From assembly GCF_000429365.1 (NCBI RefSeq), contig NZ_AUBS01000003.1:103532-167531 (forward strand): a stretch of DNA of 64,000 nucleotides. The letters run 5' to 3'. The DNA comes from Pseudodonghicola xiamenensis DSM 18339. Lineage in GTDB: Bacteria; Pseudomonadota; Alphaproteobacteria; Rhodobacterales; Rhodobacteraceae. A model generated the notes under the pieces. The model was given only the letters and a program-made list of their open reading frames with translations, ran no database searches and was not told the DNA's origin. Made by a program: the position numbers and the translations under genes. This document shows, in pieces, positions 1 through 8,141 of this stretch (its first letter is position 1; every line of letters starts with the position of its first letter).

Positions 1-36
1 CCGAAGCCGAAGCCGAAGCCGAAGCCGAAGCCGAAG
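1..36 (+). repeat. Tandem hexamer (CCGAAG)x6 inside mic60
   Basis: Six perfect head-to-tail copies of CCGAAG occupy the first 36 bases and encode an alternating Glu-Ala tract just before the membrane anchor of Mic60. The array may extend further left, outside the window. Perfect short repeats of this kind can change copy number by polymerase slippage. A hexamer keeps the reading frame, so the linker length would vary without loss of function. Confidence 0.9.
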
Positions 37-1109
37 AGGGCCCTGCGACGGCAGGGGCCGATGAGGCGCCTGCCGCGCCGCTGCTCCCATCCGCTCCGGC
101 CGAAAAGGTCATCGTGAAACGCGGCGGCTTTATTCCCGCGCTGATCGGTGGCGTCGTTGCCGCATTCCTCGGGTTTGCCGCCGCCAAGACCGACGTGCTG
201 GAGCCCTATCTGCCCGCCGCGCTGAAATCCGGCAGCTCCACCGCCGCGCTCGAGGCGCAGCTTGCCGATCAGGCCCAGGCGCTTGCGGCGCTGAGGGCTG
301 ATCTCGCCGCAGCCAAACCCGATCTGGCCCCGATCATGGCGCAGGTCAAATCCGCCACAGAGACCGCAACCAGTACCCAGACCGCCGTGGCGGAACTGAG
401 GCAGGCGGTGGCGCCGCTGTCCGATCAGGTCGCTGCAGTCGATGCCCGGCTGACAGAGCTGGAAAAACGTCCGCTCTCTGCAGGTGCCGCGCCCGAGGCG
501 GTTGCCGCCTATGAACGCGAATTGACTGCGATGAAAGAGTCGTTGTCGGCGCAACGGGCCGAGGTCGAGAAGATGGTTGCCGATGCCCGTGCCACCGAGG
601 CGCGCGCGGCAGAGGCGGCGCAGCTTGCTGCCAATCGCACCGCCCTGGCCGAATTGCGCGCAGCGCTCGACAGTGGCAGCCCATTCAGCGGCCTGCTTTC
701 CGAACTGGCTGCTGGCGGGGTCACCGTGCCCGATGCGCTGACCGTTGCCGCGCAGGATGGGGTGATTACCCTCGCGGCCCTGCGTGACGGTTTCGCCCCC
801 GCCGCCCGTGACGCGCTGGCCGCCGCCCGGGCTGGAGCCAAGGGCACCGATCGCAGCCTGACCGCCTTCCTGCAGCGTCAGCTTGGTGCCCGCTCGGTTG
901 CGCCGCGCGAAGGCACTGACCCCGACGCGATCCTGTCGCGGGCCGAGGCGGCGCTGACCGCCGGTAACCTCTCCGCCGCGCTGAGCGAGGTCGACAGTCT
1001 GCCCGAGGCCGCCCGTGCTGCCATGGCTGACTGGTCCACCCTGGCCCATCTGCGCGCCAATGCCATTGCTGCCGCGGATACGCTGGCGCAAAGCCTGAAC
1101 ACGAACTGA
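1..1109 (+). CDS. mic60: Mic60/mitofilin-family inner membrane protein (5' partial)
   Basis: The frame is open to the left edge of the window (first full codon at position 3), so the true start lies upstream. The GTG at 114 is probably internal. What is visible begins with an acidic Glu-Ala repeat and an Ala/Pro-rich linker. One hydrophobic membrane segment follows (about 126-190). Then comes a long Ala/Glu/Leu-rich coiled coil (roughly 270-650) and a compact helical C-terminal domain with the LxxAL-type helices of mitofilin. Alphaproteobacterial Mic60 is a membrane-anchored periplasmic protein that shapes intracytoplasmic membranes and is encoded beside hem genes. Here hemY starts 12 bases downstream, which fits that context and suggests co-transcription. 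Recognition rests on architecture and neighbourhood rather than a catalytic motif, so the family call is good but not certain. Confidence 0.82.
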   Translation, partial: EAEAEAEAEAEEGPATAGADEAPAAPLLPSAPAEKVIVKRGGFIPALIGGVVAAFLGFAAAKTDVLEPYLPAALKSGSSTAALEAQLADQAQALAALRADLAAAKPDLAPIMAQVKSATETATSTQTAVAELRQAVAPLSDQVAAVDARLTELEKRPLSAGAAPEAVAAYERELTAMKESLSAQRAEVEKMVADARATEARAAEAAQLAANRTALAELRAALDSGSPFSGLLSELAAGGVTVPDALTVAAQDGVITLAALRDGFAPAARDALAAARAGAKGTDRSLTAFLQRQLGARSVAPREGTDPDAILSRAEAALTAGNLSAALSEVDSLPEAARAAMADWSTLAHLRANAIAAADTLAQSLNTN

Positions 1110-1121
1110 GGGGCCTGAGAC

Positions 1122-2666
1122 ATGCTGTGGTCGCTGCTGAAAATCCTGGTCTTCGTCGCCATCATCGCCCTGCTGGCCTTCGGGGCCGGCCTTTTGCTGG
1201 AGATGAGCGGTGGCGTGCAGATCACCGTCGCCGGCACCGAATATACGCTGGGTCCGCTGCAATCGGTGATCGCCCTGGTGGCGCTGGTGGCGCTGGTCTG
1301 GCTGTTCCTCAAGCTGTTGTCGCTGCTGGTGGCGACGTGGAAATTCCTCAACGGCGACGAGACCGCGCTGTCGCGCTTCTTCGACAAGGGGCGGGAACGG
1401 CGCGGCTACAAGGCGCTGGCCGAGGGCATGATGGCGCTGGCCTCGGGCGAAGGCCGGCTGGCGCTGGCCAAGGCCGACCGCGCCGCGCGCTATCTGGAAA
1501 AGCCGGATCTGACCGATCTTCTGACCGCCCAGGCGGCTGAGATGGCGGGGGATACCAAACGCGCGGCTGATGCGTACAAGCGGCTGGTCGGCAACGACAA
1601 GACCCGTTTTGTCGGCGTTCGTGGCATCATGAAGCAGAAGCTGGCCGAGGGCGACACCGACACCGCCCTCAAGTTGGCCGAAAAGGCGTTGGCGCTGCGG
1701 CCGCGGCATGAGGAAACTCAGAATGTCCTGCTGGATCTGCAGGCCAAGGCCGAAGATTGGGCCGGCGCCCGCAAGACGCTGACCGCCAAGCTGAAGTCTG
1801 GAAACCTGCCGCGCGACGTCTACAAGCGCCGCGATGCGGTGCTGGCCCTGTCCGAGGCGCGTGATGTGGCGCGCGAGGATATCAGCCTCGAGGCGCGCGA
1901 ACGCGCGATCGAGGCGAACAAGCTGTCGCCCGATCTGGTGCCGGCTGCAGCACTTGCCGCGTGGGCCTATATCGCCGAGGGCAAGCCAAAGAACGCGATC
2001 CGCGTGCTGAAAAAGGCCTGGGAGGCGCAGCCGCACCCCGATCTGGCCGCCGCCTTTGCCACCATTGCTCCGGACGAAACCCCGCAGGAGCGGGTGAAAC
2101 GGTTCAAGACGCTGACGCGTATCCATCCCGAAAACCCCGAAACCCGTCTGCTGGCGACCGAGCTGAATATCGTCGCCGAGGATTTTGCCGAAGCCCGCCG
2201 GGTGCTGGGTGATCTGGCGGAAAAGGCGCCGGATTCACGGGCGCTGACCTTGATGGCTGCGATCGAAAGAGGCGAGGGCGCGCCCGAGGCGGTGGTGCGC
2301 GGCTGGTTGACCAAGGCTCTGGCGGCGCCACGCGGGCCGCAATGGGTCTGTGACAATTGTGGTCAGATTCATGCGGAATGGGCGCCCTTCTGCAGCAATT
2401 GCCATGCCTTCGACACGCTGAGCTGGAAAACTCCGGCCACGCCCGAGATCACCAGCGCCATCGGTGGTGCCATGCTGCCGCTGATCACCGGTCAGATCGA
2501 AGATCATGGTGCGATGGTGGAGGATACGGCAGCCGAGGATATCCCCGAGGCCGAACCGGTCGAGCCGGAGGAGACCACGCCTGCCGCCGATCCTGCGCCC
2601 GAGGCGGGGGTGATCGAAAGCACTGCGGAAGAAACCGAAACCCCTGGGGTGGGAGAGCGAAAATAA
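1122..2666 (+). CDS. hemY: HemY-like TPR membrane protein with C-terminal zinc ribbon
   Basis: This 514-residue protein has two hydrophobic segments near the N-terminus (about residues 5-25 and 48-72), the hallmark of the HemY_N domain. Tetratricopeptide-type helical repeats follow from about 85 to 390. Near the C-terminus two CxxC pairs (C410/C413 and C424/C427, ten residues apart) form a rubredoxin-like zinc ribbon, followed by an acidic Pro/Glu tail. HemY proteins sit in hem operons and are linked to a late step of haem synthesis, but no catalytic role is proven. The zinc ribbon resembles that of LapB-type TPR proteins. The gene follows mic60 by 12 bases and is preceded by GAGGGG at a suitable distance. 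It is probably the last gene of a hemCD-mic60-hemY operon that begins outside the window. Confidence 0.88.
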   Translation: MLWSLLKILVFVAIIALLAFGAGLLLEMSGGVQITVAGTEYTLGPLQSVIALVALVALVWLFLKLLSLLVATWKFLNGDETALSRFFDKGRERRGYKALAEGMMALASGEGRLALAKADRAARYLEKPDLTDLLTAQAAEMAGDTKRAADAYKRLVGNDKTRFVGVRGIMKQKLAEGDTDTALKLAEKALALRPRHEETQNVLLDLQAKAEDWAGARKTLTAKLKSGNLPRDVYKRRDAVLALSEARDVAREDISLEARERAIEANKLSPDLVPAAALAAWAYIAEGKPKNAIRVLKKAWEAQPHPDLAAAFATIAPDETPQERVKRFKTLTRIHPENPETRLLATELNIVAEDFAEARRVLGDLAEKAPDSRALTLMAAIERGEGAPEAVVRGWLTKALAAPRGPQWVCDNCGQIHAEWAPFCSNCHAFDTLSWKTPATPEITSAIGGAMLPLITGQIEDHGAMVEDTAAEDIPEAEPVEPEETTPAADPAPEAGVIESTAEETETPGVGERK

Positions 2667-2712
2667 CCCCTTTCCTGCCCCGCGCGGCAATGCTAAAGCG
2701 CTGCGCACCAGG

Positions 2713-2788
2713 GCCGCTGTAGCTCAGCTGGTAGAGCACGTCATTCGTAATGATGGGGTCGGGGGTTCGAGTCCCTTCAGCGGCACCA
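2713..2788 (+). tRNA. tRNA-Thr (anticodon CGT)
   Basis: A full cloverleaf can be drawn. The acceptor stem is GCCGCTG pairing with CAGCGGC, and the D stem is GCTC/GAGC. The anticodon stem CGTCA/TGATG (one G-T pair) carries loop TTCGTAA with anticodon CGT, which reads ACG. The T arm contains GTTCGAGTC. Discriminator A and an encoded CCA end the gene at 2788. It lies 46 bases after hemY. Confidence 0.97.
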
Positions 2789-3214
2789 CTTTTCCCCAAG
2801 GTTCGGATCATTGGCATCGCAGGCCGCGCGCCCTGTCGATGCCGGGGACCTCACGGTGTTCGCTGGCGGTGGGCGTGGCCGGAGAGAGCCATTCCTTCAT
2901 CGGCCAGCTTAGGCGATCTGTTCGATCCGACAGTGCACACAGAGCGGATCACCAGCGCATTGTGACGGCCCTCATCTCGCCCATGGAAACAGAGGGCTGT
3001 AGGGCGCGTCTCCAGATGCGCCACCCTGATCGGCGCCGTCTGTGGCAAATCCCGAGGAAACAGAGGCGCAGGCAGGTTCTTGCTCCTCGTGGTTCGGGAT
3101 TGAGGGGGGCTGATCGCGGAGAATTGCCAGAGCGGGATTGCCTGCGTGCCGACTGCCACCGGGCGCGATCCGAAGGGGCGGTCTGACGAATGTCCGGGGA
3201 CGACGACGGTGCCT
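2789..3214. other. Gene-poor stretch after tRNA-Thr
   Basis: This is about 425 bases between tRNA-Thr and the converging glycosyltransferase gene. Several frames are open on both strands (for example 2839-3186 forward and 2851-3159 reverse). None has a good ribosome binding site, recognisable motifs or plausible protein composition. I see no integrase, terminal inverted repeat or duplicated tRNA end. It may be degraded coding DNA beside a tRNA, but I cannot name a source. Confidence 0.5.
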
Positions 3215-3925
3215 TCAGGCCAGATGGTTTCTCAGCCGGCGCAATACGTTGGCTATTGGCGAACCGGCACGCCAGCCGGTTCTCGGGGTGATATCCGATT
3301 GTGAGGCGCGCTGTGTGATGATCTGCGGCGTCGCGGCAAAGGTCCGGAACGCGGGATGGGCGCGGCGCATCCAGTTATAGGCGCCGTCGACATGCATCGG
3401 CCCCCCTTGAGGAGAGCCTTGCGGACGCTCCAGCATGGCTTCGAGAAAGGGGATCGCTCTTGCGATGACCGGTTGGCGAAACCCCACCGCATGAGCGGTC
3501 AGCAACGAAAGATCGGGGGGGACCCGGGTTACTGGTCCGGTCGGCACCAATTCGGCAAGAGCTCGGTGACCGGCATAGAAAATGTCCCATTCCGTGGTCG
3601 CGAGCGCGTCGAGCACGACCCGGTGAAACCGCTGAAACGACCGGCCGAAATGCGCGTCGTCCTCAAGTAAAAGCAACGTCTTGACCGAGCTGTCGCGGGC
3701 GGCCTTGAGCAGGTTCAGATGGCTGAGAAAGCACCCCCGCGCACCGATCGAGGGGAAGGCGCCGGCGGTTTCTGGACGCATGGCGGGAAACAGGGAGATC
3801 CTTTCGCCGTCGATGGCCGCACCTTGTTGCCGTAATTCTGCTTCGATCTCTTGCCGTCGGTCGTAACGATCCGGCAGGTTGATGATCATGGTTCGCGAAA
3901 AACGATCCAGGAACGCGTTGGGCAT
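3215..3925 (-). CDS. Glycosyltransferase family 25 protein
   Basis: This 236-residue protein opens with FSRTMIINLPDRYDRR, the usual start of GT25 enzymes (LPS beta-galactosyltransferase family). It continues with an IGCxLSHLxLL-like segment (GARGCFLSHLNLLKAA) and the acidic metal/nucleotide motif LLLLEDDAHF at about 84-93. GT25 enzymes transfer sugars, often galactose, from UDP-sugar donors onto lipopolysaccharide or related surface glycans on the cytoplasmic face of the inner membrane. The length is close to the family norm. The ATG at 3925 is the only good start near the conserved N-terminus. No other glycan genes are adjacent, so the acceptor is unknown. The gene stands alone between a gene-poor stretch and the TRAP operon. 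Confidence 0.85.
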   Translation of the reverse strand: MPNAFLDRFSRTMIINLPDRYDRRQEIEAELRQQGAAIDGERISLFPAMRPETAGAFPSIGARGCFLSHLNLLKAARDSSVKTLLLLEDDAHFGRSFQRFHRVVLDALATTEWDIFYAGHRALAELVPTGPVTRVPPDLSLLTAHAVGFRQPVIARAIPFLEAMLERPQGSPQGGPMHVDGAYNWMRRAHPAFRTFAATPQIITQRASQSDITPRTGWRAGSPIANVLRRLRNHLA

Positions 3926-4016
3926 GCGGTTTTAGCCTGATTAGAGCCTGCTCTGAGCCTGAGCACCCTTGTGAACGGAGCCGGCTGACGATTTCGTCCA
4001 GGCTCTGGCTAATTGG

Positions 4017-4054
4017 CTCCGGTCGCCGAGACAAGTCGGTTCTGGCGACCGGAG
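4017..4054 (-). terminator. Inverted repeat after dctM
   Basis: CTCCGGTCGCC (4017-4027) and GGCGACCGGAG (4044-4054) form a perfect 11-bp stem around a 16-base loop, 22 bases past the dctM stop on the reverse strand. No T-run follows. It may act as a mRNA-end hairpin or a factor-dependent stop rather than a classical intrinsic terminator. Confidence 0.5.
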
Positions 4055-4076
4055 CGGATCGGGATGGGGCTGTGGT

Positions 4077-5360
4077 TCAGAACCCGCTCACGGCCGGCAG
4101 CCAGGTCGACAATGCCGGCACGAAGGTCAGCAGCATCAGAACCACAAAGCTCAGCAGGAAGAAAGGGGGCATTTCCCGGATCAGCGCGCCGGGTTTCAGG
4201 CCCACGGTCGAGGAGACGACGAAGATCAGGCTGCCGACAGGGGGCGTCGCGAGCCCCATGGTCAGGTTGACAATCACCACGATGGCGAAATGTTCCGGCG
4301 CGATCCCCAGCGCGTGGCTGATCGGCGCCAGGATCGGCACCAAGATCATCACGCCCGGCAGTGGGTCCATGAACAGGCCGAAGACCAGCAGCAGCACGTT
4401 GACCGCCAGCAGGAAAAGGATCGGCGACAGATCCCACGAAATGATGGTTTCCGCCAGGAACTGCGGGATGCCCTCGATCACCAGAACCCAGGCAAAGGCG
4501 CGGGCCGCGCCCAGGATCAGCAGTACCGCGGTGCTGACCAGTGCGGCGCGCAGAATGATCCCCGGCAGCGTCCGCAGGCTGAGCGAGCGATAGACGAAGA
4601 AGCCGCAGAGCAGCGCGTAGAACACCGCGATCACCGACGCCTCGGTGGGGGTGAAGATACCGCTGCGGATACCGCCGATGATCAGCACGATCAGGAAGAT
4701 CGCCGGCATCGCGAAGACGCTGGTACGGATCATCTCGGGCAGGGCAGGGCGGGCCTCGTCGCTGCGGTAGCCGCGCTTGCGGCTGACATACCAGTTGCCC
4801 GCCAGGGTGCCGATGGACAAGAGCAGCCCGGGAATGATCCCGGCCATGAACAGCGCACCGACCGAGGTGTTCTCATCCTGCATCGCGTAGATGATCATGG
4901 TGATCGACGGCGGAATGATCGGCCCGACGATGGCGCTGGAGATGGTCAGCGCCCCGGCATATGATTTGTCGTAGCCGCCTTTTTCCATCATCCGGATCAT
5001 CATCGCGCCCGGCCCCGCGGCATCGGCCAGGGCAGAGCCGGAAATCCCGGCAAAGAGGGTTGATGAGATCACATTGGCATAACCCAGACCGCCACGCAGA
5101 TGGCCGACGAATTGCGACACGAAGCGCAGCAGCGTCTGGGTGATGCCGCCGCCGGTCATCAGCTCGGCCGCGAGCACGAAGAAGGGGACCGCCAGCAGCG
5201 GAAAGCTGTCGAGGCCGGCGAACATCTCCTTCACCACCACGAGATGGGGGTAATGGCTGGCGAAGCTCAGCGCCACGAAGACCGAGATCATCATCGCGAA
5301 CGCGACGGGAACCCCCAAGGCCAGCAGCACGAACAGGGCGGGAAAGAGGATCTCAGCCAT
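4077..5360 (-). CDS. dctM: TRAP transporter large permease subunit (DctM)
   Basis: This 427-residue, very hydrophobic protein belongs to the TRAP DctM family. It shows about twelve membrane segments, the FAGISGSALADAAGPGAMMI-type signature, and a second-half repeat including ATPPVGSLIFVVSS. DctM is the ion-coupled channel subunit of tripartite ATP-independent periplasmic transporters, which import carboxylates or similar acids using the sodium or proton gradient. The chosen start (ATG at 5360, giving MAEILFPALF) matches the family N-terminus. The longer in-frame extension upstream lies inside dctQ and is not conserved. The start overlaps the dctQ stop by 8 bases, indicating translational coupling. 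The transport substrate cannot be read from this subunit. Confidence 0.95.
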   Translation of the reverse strand: MAEILFPALFVLLALGVPVAFAMMISVFVALSFASHYPHLVVVKEMFAGLDSFPLLAVPFFVLAAELMTGGGITQTLLRFVSQFVGHLRGGLGYANVISSTLFAGISGSALADAAGPGAMMIRMMEKGGYDKSYAGALTISSAIVGPIIPPSITMIIYAMQDENTSVGALFMAGIIPGLLLSIGTLAGNWYVSRKRGYRSDEARPALPEMIRTSVFAMPAIFLIVLIIGGIRSGIFTPTEASVIAVFYALLCGFFVYRSLSLRTLPGIILRAALVSTAVLLILGAARAFAWVLVIEGIPQFLAETIISWDLSPILFLLAVNVLLLVFGLFMDPLPGVMILVPILAPISHALGIAPEHFAIVVIVNLTMGLATPPVGSLIFVVSSTVGLKPGALIREMPPFFLLSFVVLMLLTFVPALSTWLPAVSGF

Positions 5361-5871
5361 TTGCGCCCCCGGGCAAAGCATCGGTTTCCTCGCCATGAGA
5401 TTTATAGTGGCCGGCGGAAACGAAGGGATGGGCGATCAGCAGCAAGTGCACGATCAGCAGGCTGAAGCCGATCGGCATCGCCGCGTAGATATATTTGAAC
5501 GACAGTCGCAGCGCCGGTGTCTTCTGGAACTGCATCCGCTGCATGTATTGCCAGCCGACCCAGACCATGAAGGCGAAGAACCCCAGCAACAGTACCAGGA
5601 TCAGCGCCCGGACCGCGACGCGCGCGGAATTCGGCAGCGAATCCTGCAGGTTGGTGATTGCCACATGCATCCCCGACCGCAGCGCCAGCCCGGCGCCCAG
5701 GAAGGCCATCCAGATCATCATGTAGCGTGCCGCCTCGTCCGCCCAGGGCAGCGAATTGTTGGTGAGGTATCGCAGCCCCACATTGGTGCCGACGACACCG
5801 GCCATGCCCGCAAGCAGCAGGATGACGGCGGCGGCGTTCACGATAACGAAAAGGCGTTCGATCTGTCGCAT
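5353..5871 (-). CDS. dctQ: TRAP transporter small permease subunit (DctQ)
   Basis: This 172-residue protein has four predicted membrane helices and the DctQ signature region near residues 40-75 (NNSLPWADEAARYMMIWMAF and the following GAGLALRSGMHV). DctQ bridges the periplasmic binding protein and the large permease. The gene lies between dctP and dctM on the same strand. It ends 8 bases inside dctM and is separated from dctP by 72 bases that contain a GC-rich hairpin. The length is typical for the family. Confidence 0.95.
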   Translation of the reverse strand: MRQIERLFVIVNAAAVILLLAGMAGVVGTNVGLRYLTNNSLPWADEAARYMMIWMAFLGAGLALRSGMHVAITNLQDSLPNSARVAVRALILVLLLGFFAFMVWVGWQYMQRMQFQKTPALRLSFKYIYAAMPIGFSLLIVHLLLIAHPFVSAGHYKSHGEETDALPGGANG

Positions 5872-5895
5872 GGGCAGGGCTGTCTTTCGAATGGG

Positions 5896-5925
5896 AAAGG
5901 CGGCGCGAGGCCCGCGCCGCCCTTT
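5896..5925 (-). terminator. Intercistronic hairpin between dctP and dctQM (probable attenuator)
   Basis: AAAGGCGGCGCG and CGCGCCGCC(C)TTT form a stem of at least nine GC pairs extended by an A/T foot, in the gap between dctP and dctQ on the reverse strand. Such a hairpin could stop part of the transcripts or protect the dctP 3' end. Either effect would yield more binding protein than permease. Confidence 0.6.
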
Positions 5926-5943
5926 GTCGTCAAGAAATCGCGA

Positions 5944-6933
5944 TTACTCGGTCGCGATGATGTTGTCGATCAGCGCCTTGTCGTAGGTCTTGTAATATTC
6001 CTCGTAAGCCGGGGCGACGGCCTTGAGGAATTCCGCCTTTTCTTCCGGCGTCAGGGCGTTGATCTCCATGCCGCGCTCGCGCAGGGTTTCGACCCCGCTG
6101 GCCTCGACATCGTCGACATAGCCGCGCATGGCGATCACTGCCTCGGTCGCGCCTTTCTCGAACGCGGCCTTGTCTTCGTCGGACAGACCTTCCCAGAAGG
6201 GTTTCGACACCAGCAGCATCGCCGGGGAATAGACATGGCCCGACAGCGTCAGGTACTTCTGCACTTCATCCAGCTTGACCGAGACGATCACCGACAACGG
6301 GTTTTCCTGCCCGTCGATCACGCCCTGTTGCAGCGAGCTGACGACCTCGGGCCAGGCCATCGGCGTCGGTGCCGCGCCGAGTACGGTGAAGGCCTCGAGG
6401 TGAACCGGGTTTTCCATCGTCCGCAGTTTCATCCCGGCCATGTCGGCGGGGGTGTGGATCGGGTTGCGGTTGTTGGTGATGTGGCGGAAACCCTGTTCGC
6501 CCCAGGCCAGCGCATGCAGGCCGACATCGTCGAACTTGGCCAGGATTTCGTCACCGATCGGGCCGTCCAGCACGCGGCGGGCATGGCCCAGGTCGCGGAA
6601 CATGAAGGGGATGTCGAAGACGCCGGCTTCTGCCACGAAGTTGCTGAGCGTGCCGGAGGAAACCACAGTCGCCTCGACGGTGCCGATCTGCAGGCCTTCG
6701 ATTACTTCGCGCTCACCGCCCAGACCGGACGAAGGGAAGTGTTTGAAGGCGAATTTACCGTCGGTTTCGGCCTCGACGACTTCCTGCCATTTCTTGGCGG
6801 CGACGCCGTAATGCGAGGTCGGCGACAGGGCATAGCCGATCTTGACCTCGGTTTGTGCGCTGGCGGCGGTGCCGGCGATTTGCAGGGCCGCGGTGATCGC
6901 CAGCATGGCGCTGCCACGAATGAACATAGTCAT
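5944..6933 (-). CDS. dctP: TRAP transporter substrate-binding protein (DctP)
   Basis: This 329-residue secreted protein has a cleavable signal peptide (about 1-26, ending ASAQ). A TRAP DctP fold follows: KIGYALSPTSHYG near the N-terminus, then the central segment around ADMAGMKLRTMENPVH that contains the conserved arginine binding substrate carboxylate, and VVSSLQQGVIDGQENP. It captures the solute in the periplasm and delivers it to DctQM, encoded just downstream. The family includes binders of C4-dicarboxylates, sugar acids and keto acids, and the sequence alone does not settle which. About 250 bases upstream are free of genes and should hold the promoter. Confidence 0.95.
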   Translation of the reverse strand: MTMFIRGSAMLAITAALQIAGTAASAQTEVKIGYALSPTSHYGVAAKKWQEVVEAETDGKFAFKHFPSSGLGGEREVIEGLQIGTVEATVVSSGTLSNFVAEAGVFDIPFMFRDLGHARRVLDGPIGDEILAKFDDVGLHALAWGEQGFRHITNNRNPIHTPADMAGMKLRTMENPVHLEAFTVLGAAPTPMAWPEVVSSLQQGVIDGQENPLSVIVSVKLDEVQKYLTLSGHVYSPAMLLVSKPFWEGLSDEDKAAFEKGATEAVIAMRGYVDDVEASGVETLRERGMEINALTPEEKAEFLKAVAPAYEEYYKTYDKALIDNIIATE

Positions 6934-7185
6934 GACACTCTCCTCCAGAATTCAGATTGCAGGTTGGTAACCTTTGCATTCCACGGGAGCAAGGCGCCCT
7001 GAAACGACATTTCACAAAATCCCGGGGGATTTTATGGCAACATTATTGCCCTAATTGGGTGGCGAGGACGATTATCAGGATTTTCCATTCAGTGTTTCTG
7101 GGTGTTCCGGCCGCGAAAGCGGTTGGAAGCGCCCGGGCTTCGGACTTTGATGGGACCGAACTGTCATTGCACCGGACCAAGACCC

Positions 7186-8004
7186 ATGACCGACCATCGC
7201 TATTACGCGCCCAGCGGAGGCCTGCCGCCGCAGACGCAACTTTTGACTGACCGGGCAGTGTTTACCAATGCCTATGCGGTGATCCCGAAGGGGTGTTTCA
7301 GCGATATCGTGACCAGTGCCTTGCCGTTTTGGGACGACGCGCGGTTCTGGGTGATTGCCCGACCGATGTCGGGCTTCGCCGAAACGTTTTCGCATTACAT
7401 CGCCGAGGTTCAGCCCGGTGGCGGCAGCGACCGGCCCGACAGCGATCCGCGCGCCGAAGCGGTGATTTTCGTGGTCGAAGGAGAGCTGCAGCTGACCATC
7501 GGCGGCCAGTCGCATGATCTGGACGCGGGTGGCTATGCCTATCTGCCGGCGGGCAGCATTTGGCAGCTTCGCGCCACGGGGCAGGGGGCCGTGCGGTTCC
7601 ACTGGCTGCGCAAGGCCTATGTCGCGGTCGAGGGGCTGGCGGCGCCAGAGGCCTTCGTCAGCCATGAGGACGACCACGCTCCCATTGCCATGCCGGGAAC
7701 CGAGGGCAAATGGGCCACCACCCGTTTCGTCGACCCGGCAGACCTGCGCCACGACATGCATGTGAATATCGTCACCCTGCAGCCGGGCGCGGTGATCCCC
7801 TTTGCCGAAACCCATGTGATGGAACACGGGCTTTATGTGCTGGAGGGGAAGGGGGTCTATCGGCTGAACCAGGATTGGGTCGAGGTCGAAGCCGGAGATT
7901 ACATGTGGCTGCGCGCCTTCTGCCCGCAGGCCTGCTATGCCGGTGGTCCGGGGCCGTTCCGCTATCTGCTCTACAAGGATGTAAACCGGCATATGCCGTT
8001 GTGA
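7186..8004 (+). CDS. allE: (S)-ureidoglycine aminohydrolase
   Basis: This 272-residue bicupin matches AllE/UglyAH throughout. An N-terminal cupin (about 30-140) includes EAVIFVVEGELQLTIGG and the GGYAYLPAGS strand. A C-terminal cupin (about 175-265) has the metal-site strand VIPFAETHVMEHGLYVLEG and GDYMWLRAFCPQACYAGG near the end. The enzyme hydrolyses (S)-ureidoglycine to ureidoglycolate and ammonia with a manganese centre. Its product is the substrate of AllA, encoded about 1.7 kb away. I chose ATG 7186 because the conserved protein starts at MTDHRYYAPSGG; the frame stays open further upstream without homology. The gene converges with the purine permease gene across a hairpin. Confidence 0.93.
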   Translation: MTDHRYYAPSGGLPPQTQLLTDRAVFTNAYAVIPKGCFSDIVTSALPFWDDARFWVIARPMSGFAETFSHYIAEVQPGGGSDRPDSDPRAEAVIFVVEGELQLTIGGQSHDLDAGGYAYLPAGSIWQLRATGQGAVRFHWLRKAYVAVEGLAAPEAFVSHEDDHAPIAMPGTEGKWATTRFVDPADLRHDMHVNIVTLQPGAVIPFAETHVMEHGLYVLEGKGVYRLNQDWVEVEAGDYMWLRAFCPQACYAGGPGPFRYLLYKDVNRHMPL

Positions 8005-8086
8005 GGGCCGGGCGGCCTAACTCTCCGGAATCCTGGTTTTTCCCGGTTTAGACACTGGTAATACGAAACCTATCCAAGAAAACAAT

Positions 8087-8112
8087 GCCCGCCATCTCCC
8101 CGGATGGCGGGC
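8087..8112. terminator. Bidirectional hairpin between allE and the NCS2 permease gene
   Basis: GCCCGCCATC and GATGGCGGGC form a perfect 10-bp stem with a six-base loop between two converging genes. On the reverse strand it is followed by ATTGTTTTC, so it probably ends the permease transcript. On the forward strand the tail is weaker. Confidence 0.7.
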
Positions 8113-8141
8113 GTTGCCGTTTCTGACTGCGGCTCAGTCAA

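Noticed and set aside
1..36. Short tandem repeat as possible CRISPR
   Set aside because: The unit is six bases without spacers and lies within a coding frame, so it is a coding microsatellite.
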